Part shown: positions 5,527 through 7,531 of the stretch, piece after piece
Layout of the letters: each line of letters starts with the position of its first letter
Position numbering within the stretch: the first letter of the stretch is position 1
Assembly: GCA_035531315.1 (NCBI GenBank)
Contig: DATKTD010000001.1
Coordinates: forward strand, 1-7,531
Reading direction: 5' to 3'
Source of the DNA: CAIJMU01 sp035531315
GTDB lineage: Bacteria; Spirochaetota; Spirochaetia; Treponematales; Rectinemataceae
DNA: 7,531 nucleotides
Made by a program: the position numbers and the translations under genes
The notes under the pieces: model-generated
What the model was told of the DNA's origin: nothing
Seen by the model: only the letters and a program-made list of their open reading frames with translations
Database searches by the model: none

Positions 5527-7202
5527 GTTCCCTGATCTTCTCGCGCAACCTCCTCGCCCTATCGGGGAGGAACCAGAGTCTCGGGTCGAGACTCGAGGCT
5601 GTCCTTCCTGACGGCCGCTTTTCGGTGAAAACAGCGCGCTCGGGCGCACCGGTTCCCCTATGCCGGGCCGGGGAAAGGGAGATCGCCATGCATTCGCTGA
5701 TCGACCCCGAGCGGGAAGGCCAGCGACTGGCAAGCGCCCAGCAGGCGGGCGGTTTTATCGTCGCCCTCGGCCTTGGCGCCGGCTACGGAATCCTCCCCCT
5801 CCTCAAAAGCAATGCCACGAGCGGCATCATCATCATCGAGTACTCGGCGGGCCTGCTCCGCTTCCTCCTCGAGGAATTCGACCTCTCGGAGATCTTCGCC
5901 GATCCCCGGGTCAGCATCCTCCTCGACCCCGAACCGGAGGATATCGGGAGAAGCCTCCTCGCGACCTATATTCCCGCCCTGGCCGGAGACATCTGCACAT
6001 TGCCGCTCCGCCCGAGGACGGAGCTAGAACCCGAACGATTCGGGGCCGCCACCGACGCGGTCCGCGAGTTCCTCGGGAAGATCTCCGACGACTACAGCGT
6101 TCAGGCCTTTTTCGGAAGAATCTGGTTCAGGAACGCGGTGCGCAACCTCTTCGTGGCCGAGCGCCCCTCGCCCCCCATCAGACCGGCGCGAAGGGCCATA
6201 GTCACGGCCGCCGGGCCCTCCCTCGAAACGGGCCTCGACGCCATCGAGGCCGAAAGGAAGGAGGGCGCCCTGCTGATCGCCACGGATACGAGCCTCCCGG
6301 CCCTCCTCGGCATGGGCATCAAGCCCGACCTCGTCGTCTCGATAGACTGCCAGGCTATCAGCTACTACCATTTTCTCAAGGGTCTCCCCGCAGACATACC
6401 TCTCGTGCTCGACCTCGCCTCGCCCAACAGGCTTGCCAGGATGTCGCCTAACGTCCGATTCTTCTCGTCGGGCCATCCCTTCTGCACTTTCCTGTCTTCG
6501 CGCTGGAGACCCTTCCCGGCCCTCGATACCTCGGGCGGCAACGTGACCCACGCGGCCCTTTCCCTCGCCGAGGCCCTCGGCGCCGAGCACTGCCTCGTCG
6601 TCGGGGCGGACTTCTCCTATCCCGACGGGAAGAGCTACGCGAGGGGCACCTACATCCACGACTATTTCGCGAAATCGGCGGCGAGGCTCTCACCCCTCGA
6701 ATCATCCTTCGCGGGCTTCGTGTTCAGGACACCCTCGGTGCAGCGGGAAACGGACATCGACGAGGGGGGCCTGCCCTATTCGAGGTACGTGACCAAGCCT
6801 CTCCTCTCCTACAAGCTCCACCTCGAGGAATATGCGCAGCGATCGCGAATGTCGATACGCGCCATCCGCGGCAGGGGGGTCAGCATCGCCATCGAGGAAG
6901 GGAAGACCGCTCGCCGGGTGGCAAGACCCCTCTTCGCGGCCGGCGCCGCGCGCAGGGCCGCCGAGTCCTTCCTTCGAGACTATGCCCGACTGCTCACGGC
7001 CCTCCCGACACCCGCCGAGCCGGCCTCGGCCTATATCGGGTCGTTGGACCACGAGCGGAGGGACCTGTGGACGACCCTCCTTCCGACGGCGAGCGCCTTC
7101 CGCCGCTCGGCCGGCAAGGACCTCCTCACGAGCTCGGACCTCCTCGAGACGACGAGGCGCTGGGCCATCCAGGAAATCGAAGAAGCCCTGATCACGCGCT
7201 GA
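5523..7202 (+). CDS. DUF115/Maf family protein, canonical copy (putative flagellin-glycan transferase)
   Basis: The product has 559 aa with a good match to the DUF115/Maf family. N-terminal domain: MHSLIDPEREGQRL (56-69) and the intact glycine-rich motif ALGLGAGYG (81-89), followed by IIIIEYSAGLLRFLL. Core domain: VTAAGPSLETGL (227-238), IATDTSLPALLGMGIKPDLV (252-271) then VSID (272-275), SGGNVTHAALSLAEALGA (337-354) and VVGADFSYPDGKSYARGTY (359-377). These are the family's nucleotide-site loop, acidic strand end, Gly-Gly-Asn-Val helix and G-A-D-F-S-Y signature. The C-terminus (about 450-559) is helical and Arg/Ala-rich. There is no signal peptide, so it is cytoplasmic. Maf proteins in Campylobacter and other flagellated bacteria are needed for flagellin glycosylation with nonulosonic acids; transfer activity here is inference. 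It is the last gene of the operon, translated with a 4-bp overlap with its divergent paralogue. It is commonly annotated as 'motility associated factor glycosyltransferase family protein'. Confidence 0.92.
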   Translation: MSSLIFSRNLLALSGRNQSLGSRLEAVLPDGRFSVKTARSGAPVPLCRAGEREIAMHSLIDPEREGQRLASAQQAGGFIVALGLGAGYGILPLLKSNATSGIIIIEYSAGLLRFLLEEFDLSEIFADPRVSILLDPEPEDIGRSLLATYIPALAGDICTLPLRPRTELEPERFGAATDAVREFLGKISDDYSVQAFFGRIWFRNAVRNLFVAERPSPPIRPARRAIVTAAGPSLETGLDAIEAERKEGALLIATDTSLPALLGMGIKPDLVVSIDCQAISYYHFLKGLPADIPLVLDLASPNRLARMSPNVRFFSSGHPFCTFLSSRWRPFPALDTSGGNVTHAALSLAEALGAEHCLVVGADFSYPDGKSYARGTYIHDYFAKSAARLSPLESSFAGFVFRTPSVQRETDIDEGGLPYSRYVTKPLLSYKLHLEEYAQRSRMSIRAIRGRGVSIAIEEGKTARRVARPLFAAGAARRAAESFLRDYARLLTALPTPAEPASAYIGSLDHERRDLWTTLLPTASAFRRSAGKDLLTSSDLLETTRRWAIQEIEEALITR

Positions 7203-7209
7203 GGGCCAC

Positions 7210-7246
7210 GGCCCGGGCCGCCTCATCGGGCGAGGCCGCGTCGCGG
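7210..7246. terminator. GC-rich inverted repeats in the convergent spacer
   Basis: The 53-bp gap between the operon's stop and the minus-strand gene's stop holds the palindrome GGCCCGGGCC (7210-7219), a GCCTC/GAGGC hairpin with a 7-nt loop (7220-7236), and CCGC/GCGG around GTC. One of these may terminate transcription from either side. No T-tract is present. Confidence 0.3.
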
Positions 7247-7255
7247 CAACTGGCC

Positions 7256-7531
7256 TCAGTACAGGGACCAGGGCCGGGCCGCCACGAAGCCGTAGCGCTC
7301 GTGGACCCAGGCCTCGAGACTGGTCGCGTGAAGGACGAAGCTGGGGCTGTAGCGCGCCATCCATTCGTCGATCCGCGGTTTGAGCTCGGGATGTTTTTCG
7401 GTGACGCGGGGAGGCAGGGTCTTGGTGAAATATTCCTCGACCCGGGACAGGGGCTGCTGGAGAAGATAGGCCATGAATTCCGTGGCCATGAGGTCCTCGT
7501 CCTTGGTGTCGTAGTTCATCCAGCCGAAATA
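7256..7531 (-). CDS. C-terminal fragment of an unidentified protein
   Basis: The frame ends at a TGA (7258-7256) and stays open to the right edge, giving 91 visible residues. An in-frame ATG at 7519 exists, but YFGW is encoded before it with no stop and I see no ribosome site, so the start probably lies beyond the window. The fragment is rich in aromatic and charged residues: ATEFMAYLLQQPLSRVEEYF, then KHPELKPRIDEWMARY and LEAWVHERYGF near the end. It looks like a folded, mostly helical, soluble C-terminal region without a membrane segment. I cannot name the family. It converges on the DUF115 operon and so is probably not part of it. Confidence 0.72.
   Translation of the reverse strand, partial: YFGWMNYDTKDEDLMATEFMAYLLQQPLSRVEEYFTKTLPPRVTEKHPELKPRIDEWMARYSPSFVLHATSLEAWVHERYGFVAARPWSLY

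Noticed and set aside
3955..7202. True 6-hydroxymethylpterin pyrophosphokinase (MptE) function
   Set aside because: MptE belongs to archaeal pterin synthesis. The length, N-terminal domain and tandem arrangement fit bacterial Maf proteins better, and no pterin genes are nearby.
1..7531. CRISPR array, insertion sequence, attachment site or defence system
   Set aside because: There are no spaced direct repeats, transposase or recombinase motifs, or terminal inverted repeats. The window reads as ordinary chromosomal genes.

Overview
The window is GC-rich DNA with densely packed genes. It most likely comes from a spirochaete (Spirochaetota, Treponema/Spirochaeta-like). This rests on gene content: two tandem DUF115/MptE-like 'motility-associated factor' (Maf) proteins preceded by a long acidic protein, an arrangement I associate with spirochaetes, plus a short FtsB/DivIC-like division protein. 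No rRNA, tRNA or other marker confirms the taxonomy.

Left part (1-986): the C-terminal tail of an unidentified plus-strand gene ends at 134. It converges on a minus-strand septum-formation-initiator (FtsB/DivIC-like) gene at 272-814. The 137-bp gap between them holds two GC-rich hairpins that may act as terminators. The divergent region 815-986 carries a good sigma70-type promoter (perfect TTGACA, 17-bp spacer, TAGATT) reading right. It also holds a 10-bp palindrome, a 7-bp inverted repeat in the predicted 5' UTR, and a small inverted repeat over the ribosome-binding region of the division gene.

Main part (987-7202): four plus-strand genes form a tight operon. They are (i) an 833-aa, extremely acidic, cysteine-free, largely low-complexity protein with a short coiled coil and a helical C-terminus; (ii) a 153-aa protein of unknown function starting on the base after the previous stop; (iii) a 523-aa divergent DUF115 protein whose N-terminal glycine-rich motif is degenerate; (iv) a 559-aa canonical DUF115/Maf protein overlapping (iii) by 4 bp. 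DUF115 proteins include the Maf proteins implicated in flagellin glycosylation and the archaeal pterin kinase MptE. Spirochaete flagellins can be glycosylated, so a role in flagellin or surface glycan modification is the most reasonable inference. Nothing in the window proves it.

Right end (7203-7531): a 53-bp convergent spacer with short GC-rich inverted repeats separates the operon from the C-terminal 91 residues of an unidentified minus-strand gene that runs off the window.

The best candidate for something little described is the four-gene unit: an acidic scaffold-like protein, an unknown small protein, and an unequal pair of DUF115 proteins that may work as one complex.
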